Positions 1 to 9,698 of a DNA stretch of 64,000 nt are shown here, in pieces. The DNA comes from Halichondria panicea. Lineage: Eukaryota > Porifera > Demospongiae > Suberitida > Halichondriidae. The stretch spans positions 1,414,931-1,478,930 of the forward strand of contig NC_087386.1 in NCBI RefSeq assembly GCF_963675165.1, written 5' to 3'. The notes under the pieces were generated by a model. That model worked only from the letters and a program-made list of their open reading frames with translations, had not been told where the DNA came from and did not search any database. How positions within the stretch are numbered: position 1 is the stretch's first letter; every line of letters starts with the position of its first letter. Both the position numbers and the translations under genes were made by a program.

Positions 1-408
1 CTGAATATTCTTAATTTGGCCATGCAATTCTATCCATATGCACGAGTATCAGTACTTTTCATGGGGGCTCTCAGTGGCTTCTTATCTGTACTCCTAATAA
101 ACGGGATACTAGAATTTGTGTGTGCCCAGTCACCATACAACATGCGAGGACTTCTGACCGGCTACATAATATTTCTTGTACTTCTCTCAGTATCTGCCAA
201 CTTTCTCATGAGATTTTTCCATTTTTTGATCTATAAACATTCGAAATATTACGTTATCCCTTCAATATCAACTGCACTGAGTGTGATTGGATTGGTCCTG
301 TACTGCCTCCTGGCTCGCTGGTACAAGAGGAGAGTTAGAGATGAGGACTACAATGCACACAGAGTGGTGGAGGAGGTCTATGATCGATACCTCTCTCATG
401 TACAGTAG
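1..408 (+). CDS. POT-like transporter, 3' end only (starts before the window)
   Basis: The frame is open from base 1 (LNILNLAMQF...) to TAG at 406-408 and encodes the last 135 residues of a family member: helices 9-12 and the cytoplasmic tail. The helix-10 motif EFVCAQSPYNMRG and the tail RWYKRRVRDEDYNAH...YDRYLSHVQ are intact. Upstream of the motif the sequence is closest to the 22106 gene (YPYARxSVLFMGALSG). Downstream it matches the truncated copies at 27756-28022 and 60204-60470, so it probably represents the untruncated form of those fragments. Whether the missing N-terminal part is intact cannot be seen. Confidence 0.75.
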   Translation: MNILNLAMQFYPYARVSVLFMGALSGFLSVLLINGILEFVCAQSPYNMRGLLTGYIIFLVLLSVSANFLMRFFHFLIYKHSKYYVIPSISTALSVIGLVLYCLLARWYKRRVRDEDYNAHRVVEEVYDRYLSHVQ

Positions 409-1084
409 AGACAAGAATAACTATGCACCTATATAGTGAAAATCAACTGCCATACTGTTTCACCACAAGCTTAAATTTGGTTTCATTATGTGAGTGCTAT
501 TTTCTTGTTCTACAGGTAGATTTGTTTGCGAATTCACTGTTTAGCTCATATTATTTTGCTGGTATTAAATTCTGCTCAAATTGTGAAATTAATGTTATTC
601 ATAACGTTTCTAATTACTCGCAAGTGGTTTTAATGAGTTCATCGCAATTTCCAATTATCTGTGAGTACAGGGACTCATTTGCAGAAATAGCAGAAATTAA
701 ATACTCGCGAAAATATGTCACCTTAAAATTAAGGTACTTTCATCTTGTTATGCCTCGAGGCGTAGCCGCACGAGGGATACTTGTTCACAAAGGAGGGGTA
801 AGTATATAGCTATCATTAACAGCAACAAATGTAACACCAGCCCTGCATGGGAAGCATACAAATATTATGTCATTGCAAAACTGAAACATACGAAACATAA
901 TTATTATTATTATACATCCTTATCAGAGTTGGGACAAGCATGTTGTTTGTTCACCAACAGCACATTACATCATTCATATCACAATTATAACAATTTTCCT
1001 GGAGGAACAGTTATAATTGGCTTCAAGCATCTGAAAAGAATAACTCCACTAACAGCAGCTCAAGAGTCAACCATAGTAATTAGT
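409..1084. other. Intergenic spacer of the first gene pair
   Basis: AT-rich spacer found three times (409-1084, 28023-28698, 60471-61151). It contains a short palindrome (ACCTTAAAATTAAGGT, about 720-735) and the GC-rich motif CGAGGCGTAGCCGCACGAGG. Open frames run through it, but a 4-bp indel in the third copy (near 60613) breaks them, so I do not call a gene. Near 944-970, TTGTTTGTTCACCAACAGCACATTACAT resembles, in two parts, the upstream block seen before other family members. Confidence 0.6.
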
Positions 1085-2662
1085 ATGAAACAAGTGATGG
1101 GAAAGAGGTGCAAGTATCAAGTGAGGTATTTCTATTCAAAAGGAGCATTTCTTGTTCTATTGTGGACTACACTTATCAGTGCAACTGTGGGGTCATATCA
1201 ATTTGGAGGAAGGCTCATCATAGGATCACATCGGAAGAATGTTTCTATAGTGCTCGTGGCACTATCATGTTTAACTTGTAGTACCATCCCACTGCTAGGG
1301 TGGTTAGCAGATGCTAAACTTGGAAACTACAGAGTATTTAAACTAAGCTGCTTTTTTTTACTAGTTGCAGCAATAGTCATTTCCATCAATGTTCTATGCT
1401 TTCCCATGCTAAACTCTGTTGCGCTACAGTACACAAGTGATGTCATCCTAGCACCAGTATTCGCAGTGAGTGCAGCAAGTACAGCAGTTTGCTTAATGAC
1501 AGCCTTACAGCTTGGTCTAGATCAAATGCCAGATGCTTCTTCCACTAACATTTCAAGTTTTATCAGTTGGTTTGTATTTTCAATTGTTTTTGGGTTCTGG
1601 ATTCCTGAGTTGCTATTGTATGCACTCCTTTATTGCACACATTCTTCGAGTCTCAACATTTCACAATTATTCAGCTTATTTCCAGTGACTTGTATGGTTA
1701 TCATTTGCTCTTCAATGTTTTTGTTAGCTCCAAAATGGCTAATTATAGAACCAAAGTCACCTCGAGCCCTCAAAACCATCTACCAAGTTCTCAAGTTTGC
1801 AGCCAAGCACAAGGCTCCTATTTATCGCAGTGCTCTCACATACTGGGAGGAAAATGTACCCTCTAGACTGGACCTGGGGAAGACAAAATATGGTGGACCA
1901 TTCACTACTGAGCAAGTAGAGGATGTGAAAATCTTCCTAAGAATACTTGTGACGTCTTTACCAATATTTATCATTTTAACAGCACGTGGGTATATGAATC
2001 CACTCAGTTTCATAGTTGACAGTAATGTGAGAAAGATTAGCATAGAAGTACTGCATCTTATCAACCCCAACATCACCGAATGTATGTCAAGTGTCGTATA
2101 CACTTTCAGTTTCAACTGTTTGTGGAGTGGTATTGTTACAACAGTTGTCTACGAATTTGCATTGTATCCGTTTCTAAAAAAAAAAGTAACCAGCTCTATT
2201 CGGCGAATTGGAGCTGCGGCTTTATTTAACATGCTACTGAATATTCTATATTTGGCTGCACAATTCTGTCCACATGTATGGGGATCAGTTCTACATTGTG
2301 TCGTGGAATTTTTCAGTGGCATCATGTTTGTACTCATACTAAATGGCATACTGGAATTTGTGTGTGCCCAGTCACCATACAACATGCGAGGACTTCTGAC
2401 TGGCTACATGATGTTTCTATCGTTTCTCTCGCTATCTCTGAACATCTTTAACGCATTACTACTATATTCAAATCATATACATGCACATCACATTGTCCCT
2501 TCAATATCAACTGCACTGAGTGTGATTGGATTGGTCTTGTACTGCCTCCTGGCTCGCTGGTATAAGAGGAGAGTTAGAGACGAGGACTACAATGCACACA
2601 GAGTGGTGGAGGAGGTCTATGATCGATACCTCTCTCATGTACAGAATAACTGTGTGCCTTAA
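1085..2662 (+). CDS. POT/PTR (SLC15)-like membrane transporter, intact, 525 aa
   Basis: A single exon encodes a 12-helix protein of the array family. The POT-type signature GWLADAKLGNYRVF is at residues 72-85, LGLDQMPDASSTNISSF follows helix 4, the conserved cytoplasmic loop (KHKAPIYRSALTYWEE) lies between helices 6 and 7, and EFVCAQSPYNMRG marks helix 10. Other members start with MDSTNSSS, but here that ATG has become ATA (GAATAACTCC at the equivalent position), so the first usable ATG is at 1085 (MKQVMGKRCK). The open frame continues upstream, but only from a non-ATG codon. The transported substrate cannot be deduced; peptides or other small solutes are a family-level guess. Copies at 28699 and 61152 have the same length and start, which supports real coding. 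Confidence 0.8.
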   Translation: MKQVMGKRCKYQVRYFYSKGAFLVLLWTTLISATVGSYQFGGRLIIGSHRKNVSIVLVALSCLTCSTIPLLGWLADAKLGNYRVFKLSCFFLLVAAIVISINVLCFPMLNSVALQYTSDVILAPVFAVSAASTAVCLMTALQLGLDQMPDASSTNISSFISWFVFSIVFGFWIPELLLYALLYCTHSSSLNISQLFSLFPVTCMVIICSSMFLLAPKWLIIEPKSPRALKTIYQVLKFAAKHKAPIYRSALTYWEENVPSRLDLGKTKYGGPFTTEQVEDVKIFLRILVTSLPIFIILTARGYMNPLSFIVDSNVRKISIEVLHLINPNITECMSSVVYTFSFNCLWSGIVTTVVYEFALYPFLKKKVTSSIRRIGAAALFNMLLNILYLAAQFCPHVWGSVLHCVVEFFSGIMFVLILNGILEFVCAQSPYNMRGLLTGYMMFLSFLSLSLNIFNALLLYSNHIHAHHIVPSISTALSVIGLVLYCLLARWYKRRVRDEDYNAHRVVEEVYDRYLSHVQNNCVP

Positions 2663-3568
2663 GAGTGAGAGTCAAGGACAACATGAGTCACATGACTGAA
2701 CTGACTACACTCATGCATGCATAACGTACTATCTGTTTCTAAATCACCACAAGTTTAAACATTTAGTTTCAATGTTATTTTGTTATTCTGTGTTTAAATA
2801 CCCTACAATATAAACAAGGTTACGTGTACACAGCTGGAACCATGCATATGTTATATAAAGCATACATGCATGTACCTAGTCAAGACTCACCATTAATGCT
2901 TAACAGGTATAATTATAACTTGTTTTTAATTCTCATACCTGTATCCGGCAATTGGCATGCCACGGGGATAACCTACAGTAAGGTTAGTACACTATCGCAA
3001 TAATTGATTTATGAATACAGAATCAATTGATCGGCCAGCCAAAGACACTTTACGAGCACACACCAAACACTTACTTACTTGAATGAACCAAGTGTTGGCG
3101 AAGGAGGACTCCCTCAGAGAAGCAAACACATTGATTCCCCACCGGCACAGTCATGACCATCAATTTGACAGGCAGTCCCACACTCAAAGCTTACAGCCGT
3201 GATATGGATAATTCAAACAACACGATTACCTCTGCATGTACAAGTTCAAAATGGCAGTAGTTGCAGGGAGGATGTTCATATATTGATTTCTATTGATTTC
3301 TCTCACCCATCATTTTGGTAATATCATGAACATTGTTTGCCATATATGTATGCATCTTTCTTATTTAGCTGTTCGACCTCTGGAATGGTGTAGGTGTAGT
3401 GAGTCACATTTGAATGTATTTAATTATACATTGCCATGTTTATAAACTTTATCATTGAGGCTGTAACCCTGTTGTTCATCAGGGCACGGTCAGAATGTCA
3501 TGTATTTCACAAACAATTCTATACAAAATCAGAGGACCATGGCCAGTTGGTATTAAGCAAGTAAAAGA
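2663..3568. other. Intergenic spacer
   Basis: A 3'-flank block (AAGAGTGAGAGTCAAGGAC ... TGCTTAACAGGTAT, to about 2909) is shared with the 22106 and 53483 genes. The rest is ordinary AT-rich spacer repeated at 30277-31182 and 62730-63631. A degenerate form of the family upstream block (CTGTTGTTCATCAGGGCA) is at about 3470-3487. No gene seen. Confidence 0.6.
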
Positions 3569-5118
3569 ATGGACTCCACTAACAGCAGCTCAATTGAGAA
3601 GTCAGGGAAGAGAAAAAGATTCAACTATAAAGTGAGGTGGTTTTATTCAAAAGGAGCATTTCTTGTTCTACTGTGGACTGCACTTATCAGTGCAACTTTG
3701 TGGTCTTATGTGGCAGATTTGGGACAAAACTTCGCCATAAGAAAATATTTAAAACTTATAGTAATATCAAGCTTAACTTTCTTTGCTATTCCATTCCTAG
3801 GATGGTTAGCAGATGCTAAGTTTGGAAACTACAGAATCTTTAAATTGAATTGCTTCTTCTTACAAGTTACAATGATTGTCAACTGCATTCAAATCGTCTA
3901 CTTTCCCATGCTGAATTGTATTGTATTACAGGACATTGTTACAGCACTAGTATTCACAGTGAGCATAACAAGTACATCAGTTTGCGTAATGACAGCCTTA
4001 CAGCTTGGTCTAGATCAAATGCCAGATGCTTCTTCCACTAACGTTTCAAGTTTCATCAGTTGGTTTGTGTTTTCAGTCTTTTTTGGAATTTCTGCTTCTG
4101 ATTGGTTATACTCCTTAATTGCATAAACTTATCGACAATCAACGATATGCAAAAAGTACAACTGTTTAGCTTATTTCCAGTGATTTGTATGATTATCATT
4201 TGCTCTTCAATGTTTTTGTTAGCTCCAAAATGGCTAACTATTGAACCAAAGTCGCCTAAAGCCATCAAAACCATCCACCACGTTCTCAAGTTTGCAGTCA
4301 AGCACAAGGCTCCTATTTATCGCAGTGCTCTCACATACTGGGAGGAAGACGTACCTTCTAGACTAGATCTGGGAAAGACAAAATATGGTGGTCCATTCAC
4401 TACAGAGCAAGTTGAAGATGTGAAAACCTTCCTAAGAATACTTGTAATGTCTTTCCCAATATTTATCATTTTAATAGCATGTAGGAGTATTTACATAGAT
4501 GATAGAATCATGAAGTTTGGCAAAACACTGAAGGATCATCTTAACCCCAACATTACTGAATGCACATCAAACATCATATTCACGTTTAGCAGTGCTTGGT
4601 TGAGTGGCAGTGTTACAACAATTGTCTATGAATTTGCATTGTATCCACTCATAAGAAACAAAGTACCCAGCTCTATCCGGCGAATTGGAGGTGTGGCTCT
4701 ACTTAATCTGCTACTGAATATTCTATATTTGGCTACTCCATATGTGTGGGTGTCAGTAATTTACATAGGGATTTTGAATGGCTTCTTAAATGTACTTTTG
4801 TTGAATGGAATATTCGAATTTGTGTGTGCCCAGTCACCATACAACATGCGAGGACTTCTAACTGGCTACATCAATTTTCTAATAATCGTTTCATTTTCTT
4901 TGAACTACCTTATCGGATATCTACTACTGAAATTTTCAAAGCAATATTACGTGGAACCTTCAATATCAACTGCACTGAGTGTGATTGGATTGGTCCTGTA
5001 CTGCCTTTTGGCTCGCTGGTACAAGTGGAGAGTTAGAGACGAGAACTACAATGCACACAAAGTGGTAGAGGAGGTCTATGATAGATACCTCTCTCATGTA
5101 CAGTACAGACAAGAGTAA
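3569..5118 (+). pseudogene. POT-like transporter with a frameshift after helix 5
   Basis: It starts with the canonical ATG (MDSTNSSSIEKSGKRKRF) and stays open for 185 codons to TAA at 4124-4126, just after ...SASDWLYS. The rest of the protein, from LNCINLSTINDMQKVQ to the normal end YLSHVQYRQE at 5118, is open in the +1 frame for more than 330 codons. One base is missing near 4118 relative to intact paralogues (TCCTTAATTGCATAAAC here). The same lesion is present at 31183-32732, so it predates the unit duplication, yet both halves have stayed free of other stops. Either the loss is recent and was copied, or the two halves are joined in some way. I treat it as a pseudogene. Confidence 0.75.
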
Positions 5119-5588
5119 CTATGCAAGTTTAAATATTACGTAACTATCTGTTTTATGCATTCACTCACTCATACATGTAAGCACAAACAAGCTATTTGGG
5201 ACAATTTTTCTCAATGAAATAATGTTACTGGGATGCCTCAGGGGAACAATAAACTGTACTTGTTTATCAGGCAATGATAACAAAAACTAGTCCAAATATA
5301 GTCAAAGCATGGCACCCTCACTAAAGTAATGACATACATTGTATATAGTTATGTATACATTGATTATATTATGTGTGACGTCATTGCTTTTAATAGAGCT
5401 AAGAGTACACAAACACAAACCTAAATTTTCAGTCGTCACCGTGAGTCTTGACAATCTGGGCAATCAAATCACACAATGACTTGAGTGTAATTTCTCTCAT
5501 GTTTGGCAATCTCGAGACCACTATCCTAGCTCATCACGTTTGACTTACTGGATCATTATATGTTATAGAACTGTAACAATAGCAACAC

Positions 5589-5820
5589 AGAGTGGTGGAG
5601 GAGGTCTATGATCGATACCTCTCTCTCATGTACAGTAACAATAACAACACAGAGTGGTGGAGGAGGTCTATGATCGATACCTATCTCATGTACAGTAGAG
5701 ACAATAACAACACAGAGTGGTGGAGGAGGTCTATGATCGATACCTCTCTCATGTACAGTAACAATAACAACACAGAGTGGTGGAAAAGGTCTATGATCGA
5801 TACCTCTCTCATGTACAGAA
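5589..5820. repeat. Minisatellite made of the family C-terminal codons, 4 copies
   Basis: Four tandem copies of a ~60-bp unit containing ACAGAGTGGTGG...GTCTATGATCGATACCTCTCTCATGTACAG, the sequence that encodes HRVVEEVYDRYLSHVQ at the end of every family gene. Units are joined by AACAATAACA-type linkers. The last copy runs on into AATAACTGTGTACCTTAAGAGTGAT, the authentic gene end of the 22106 gene. Unit 2 has only two copies (33213-33320). It looks like the remnant of a deleted gene end that then expanded. Confidence 0.85.
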
Positions 5821-6676
5821 TAACTGTGTACCTTAAGAGTGATATAGTCAAGTGATTATGCACACTTACACATAACATCATAATTATGCTCTGTCTGTTT
5901 TATTGTAGCACTTTATTTGTGTGTCATATAGTATACGCTACATAGTACATGTAGCTAATAAGTATATACCAATTGTCAGTTTTGTAAGGACTGCATGGTT
6001 TCAAGAAATCTTAGCTGTAAAACCTCAATACATTTGCTTTACAGCTGTAACAGTAACCTGTTTATAGCTATCAGAAACCAGTCCAAATAAGGTCAAGTAT
6101 AAATTGAAACTAGATTGGGAAAACACAGTCGTTAAGTTAATTTCGCTTGCTTCAGATCGAGATCACACAAAAAAATTAAGATAATAAATATGACATAATA
6201 GGACTACAATCATGTGTGTATACACTGTGATAAGGAGAACAACTCGGAAATGGATATTTGTTCAGTTTTCTGGCTGGTTGAGTTTTCTTGCCACACAGTC
6301 GGAATGGCATACTATAACGACATACCTCAATGAGTTCCCCACCAGATAGTTAGAACAGTTCCAGAGCTGGTCATTCGGCACATGACCATCAATTTGTTTC
6401 TGTGGTTATGTGTTAGTACAGTCTCAGCTCAATACAGTCTACACATTGAGAAGTTGAAGAGGTCGCCCGATCCGTACACAGCAGTCATCACTGTATGTAG
6501 TCAATAATTATCATGAATCAAATGACAATAGACGATCATTAATTTTTACTTTTCTGTTGATTTGTTTCCTTCCTATAATAATTATTATCTTGATGACTAT
6601 TGCATCTTTCCTGAGTAGCTGTTCCACATGAATTGGTAAAACATGTAATACATGAGTTACATTTCACAGAAGTTAA

Positions 6677-6880
6677 CTACCGTATACCAGAATATTTTGC
6701 TGGAGAAAAACCTTTGTGAATGAGCCAAACCAGAAGAAAATTTATTGCATTCTGGCAAGGATCATGTGTAATTACCAAAATAATTCAGGTTTTGCGATTT
6801 TATTGTTGCGAATTGATCAACCCTTGCATAACTTTATTTGATACTTATATACAGTAATACGGTATAGCTGGTAATTTCCG
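6677..6880. mobile_element. Possible MITE (TACCGTATACC / AATACGGTATAG ends)
   Basis: The segment begins TACCGTATACCAG and ends near AATACGGTATAGCTGG, which pair as imperfect inverted ends about 200 bp apart. Both ends contain TA. It recurs in unit 2 at about 34180-34375. No coding capacity. The ends resemble those of the element at 27342-27548, but the interior differs. The exact limits are uncertain. Confidence 0.4.
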
Positions 6881-7096
6881 GGGGACAAAGTATTCGTAGT
6901 TTTCGTGGTTGAACACTGGAGCACAAATAGTTTACCCGGCCCCAAACGGAGTGACCTTGAATACCTTACAAGCAGCAACAACGAAAATAAGATACACGAA
7001 CTGACTACATATTGCTTCCCGTCCCCCTCCAAGTTCAGTACCTGTTATATAACGCGGTAATTATACACATCGATAATTTTTTCACAACAGATAATC

Positions 7097-7155
7097 AATG
7101 TTTATCATCTTCATTGTTGGGACTGAAACATTGTTTGTTCATCAGCAGTACATTA
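7097..7155 (+). promoter_or_regulatory. Conserved upstream block of family genes
   Basis: AATGTTTATCATCTTCATTG, then TTGGGACTGAAA and TTGTTTGTTCATCAGCAGTA, ending about 108 bp before the ATG at 7263. The same block precedes at least eight other family genes at similar spacing, while the flanking bases vary. Confidence 0.4.
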
Positions 7156-7262
7156 ATTGTATATTTACTTTATTTGTGACACACAATTGCTCCCAAAAGT
7201 ATTAAAACCAGAGGAACAGTTAACATGCCATAAAGCATCAGCCTGAAGTAATAAGTCAAAGA

Positions 7263-8884
7263 ATGGACTCCACTAACAGCAGCTCAAGGGAGCATACAAA
7301 GCCAGTGATGAGAAAGAGGTGTAAGTATCAAGTGAGGTATTTCTATTCAAAAGGAGCATTTCTAGTTCTACTGTGGACTTTACTTTTCAGTGCGGCTGTG
7401 TGGTCTTATGTAGATCTACAAATGTTGGTACCAAGAATCATTATTGAAGACATCGATTTAGACATCTGGAAAACTGTTTCTCAAGTGTTCACAGCACTAC
7501 CATTTCTAGCTTACATCATCATCCCAATCATAGGATGGTTAGCAGATGCTAAGCATGGAAACTACAGAGTCTTTAATTTAGCTGCTTCTTTTTACTAGTA
7601 GCACTGATAACGGTTTGCATCAATATTCTATGTGCTCACAAGATAAACTCTATTGCGTTACAGTACATAAGTTCTGTCATAATAGCACTAGTGTATGTAG
7701 TGGGTATAGCAAGTATAGCAGTTTGCATAATGACAGCCTTACAACTTGGTTTAGATCAAATACCAGATTCTTCTTCCACTAACGTTTCAAGTTTTATCAG
7801 TTGGTTTGTATTTTCACTCATTCTTGGATGTTGGATTGCTGACTTGCTATCAAATGCACTCCGGTATTGCATAAACTCTTCGACAATCAATGATATACAC
7901 AAAGTACAACTGTTTAGCTTATTTCCAGTATTGTGTTTGGTAATTATTTGCTCTTCAATGTATTTGCTAGCTCAAAAATGGCTAATTATAGAGCCAAAGT
8001 CACCTAAAGCCCTCAAAACCATCTACCAAGTTCTCAAGTTTGCAGCCAAGCACAAGGCTCCTATTTATCGTAGTGCTCTCACATACTGGGAGGAAGACGT
8101 ACCCTCTAGACTAGACCTAGGGAAGACAAAATAATTATGGTGGTCCATTCACTACAGAGCAAGTTGAAAATGTCAAAACCTTCCTAAGAATTCTTTTGAT
8201 GTCTTTCCCAATATTTATCATTTTAACTGCGTGTTGGAATATACTCACACTAGGTTTTAATATCTATGTACATATACAAGTGTTTAACGAGGAAGTGCTG
8301 CATGCTAACACTACTGACAGTTGTACATCGAGCCTCATATACACTTCAGTTTCAACAATTTGTGGAGTGGTATTGTTACAACAATAATCTACGAATTTGC
8401 ATTGTATCCACTCATAAGAAACAAAGTATCCAGCTCCATCCGGCGAATTGGAGGTGCAGCTTTATTGAATTTGTTATTGAATGTGCTTTATTATTTACTT
8501 GCACAATTCTGTCCAAATCATTTCTGGAGACCTGTATTTGCGGGGGCTGTCGGTGGCTTTTTACTTGTACTCTTGATAAATAGCATACTAGAATTTGTGT
8601 ATGCCCAGTCACCATACAACATGCGAGGACTTCTGACTGGCTACATGATGTTTCTATTGTTTCTCTCACTATCTCTGAACTACGTACTAGTTGAATTGCT
8701 ACTAAATGGAAAGCCTTTGCCAATATATACTCTCCCTTCAATATCAGCTACACTGAGTCTGTTTGGATTGGTCCTGTACTGCCTCCTGGCTTGCTGGTAT
8801 AAGAGGAGAGTTAGAGATGAGGACTACAGAGCACACAGAGTGGTGGAGGAGGTCTATGATCGATACCTCTCTCATGTACAGTAG
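7263..8884 (+). pseudogene. POT-like transporter pseudogene (three frameshifts)
   Basis: Canonical start MDSTNSSSREHTKPVMRKRC, but the frame breaks at about 7575 (TTTAATTTAG here, TTTAAATTTAG in unit 2). It breaks again at about 8131, where an extra 4 bp (AAAATAATTATGG against AAAATATGG) makes a stop after DLGKTK, and a third time near 8345 where one base of the TTTAGTTTC codons is lost. The last two lesions are shared with 34766-36388 and together return to the original frame (+4, -1) with the stop between them. Only the 7575 lesion is new here. The C-terminal part (to YLSHVQ, TAG at 8882) is otherwise complete. Confidence 0.85.
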
Positions 8885-9698
8885 AGACAAGAATAACTGT
8901 GTATATTTTGATTGATAGTCTATGCCCATAACACCACTTAACACACTATAATAATGTTTAGTTTCAATGTGTGTGCTATTTTGTTGTTATTGTTTAATAC
9001 TCGAGCAATTGTCATGACACAATGGGGATGTATCATACAGCAGCTCGATATAGCTCACCCATGCTAGTCTCTGAACTGACATTTCTGGCTGGTTGAGTTT
9101 CAATTATAACCTGCAAGTGACTATTGTAACATATACCACAATAATTATAGATTGGTAGATATCACGCACGTTAGCCTAGCAATTGCATGGTCGTCCAGCC
9201 AGACATACTTTACGAGCCAACCAATCCTGCAGCATAGAGATACATTAGTGAAATGTCACACACTCAGACTCACTTGTGAATGAACCAAAGCACTCCCTCA
9301 GTGAAGCGAACACATTACCCATGCACCAGATAAAAGCAGCTCCAGCATGACCCTCAATTTATATAGTTAGCAAACAGTCGTCATCCATTACTTCTCACTA
9401 AAGGACATATTTATTTGACTTCAATAAGAGCACAAACAAAAATTTGCAGTTGTCACTGCATGTGAGTCTGGGTCATCAAATCACACAATGACAAGGGTTC
9501 AAAGGTGTGTGCAATTTTTCTCTCCATGGAATGTTTGGCAATCTTGAGACTAACTGTCTGCATCACGTTTGACTTACTGGATCATTATAATTATGTTGTA
9601 ACAATATCTTCATCATTGAAACAAAAACAGTATTAACAAGCACATTAATAAAAAAAAACTTTCAAATACAATCAGAGCAACAGTTTTAACATAAAGCA
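8885..9698. other. Intergenic spacer
   Basis: AT-rich spacer without a recognisable gene, repeated at 36389-37202 and partly at 13249-13949. Just before the next ATG is a second type of upstream block: ATCATTGAAACAAAAACAG, A-tract, CTTTCAAATACAATCAGAG and CAACAGTTTTAACATAAAGC (about 9611-9698). Confidence 0.55.

Larger units (their letters stand above)
5119..7262. other. Long spacer with gene-end minisatellite and MITE-like sequence
   Basis: No intact gene. It holds the coding-derived minisatellite at 5589-5820 and a MITE-like segment at about 6677-6880 (listed separately), followed by the upstream block of the 7263 gene. The remainder is AT-rich and repeated at 32733-34765. Confidence 0.6.

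Noticed and set aside
423-809. Open frame of 128 codons (and 197 codons at 28037) in the spacer before the 525-residue gene
   Set aside because: No recognisable domain. The frame differs in length among the three copies and is broken by small insertions in the third (near 60613), as expected for non-coding sequence.
1822-2385. Minus-strand open frames inside the transporter genes
   Set aside because: They recur opposite the same conserved coding stretches in every paralogue and mirror the + strand reading; they are shadows.
5589-5820. CRISPR-like array of ~60-bp repeats
   Set aside because: The units are copies of coding sequence with near-constant linkers, not short repeats with unique spacers, and the genome is clearly eukaryotic.
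5589-5855. An 87-codon frame reading repeated EEVYDRYLS-like and EWWRRSMIDT units
   Set aside because: It is a tandem repeat of a gene end read in shifting frames, not a repeat protein.
7575-8140. Introns in the broken genes instead of frameshifts
   Set aside because: The interruptions are indels of 1-17 bp relative to intact paralogues, far too short for introns and without GT...AG ends.
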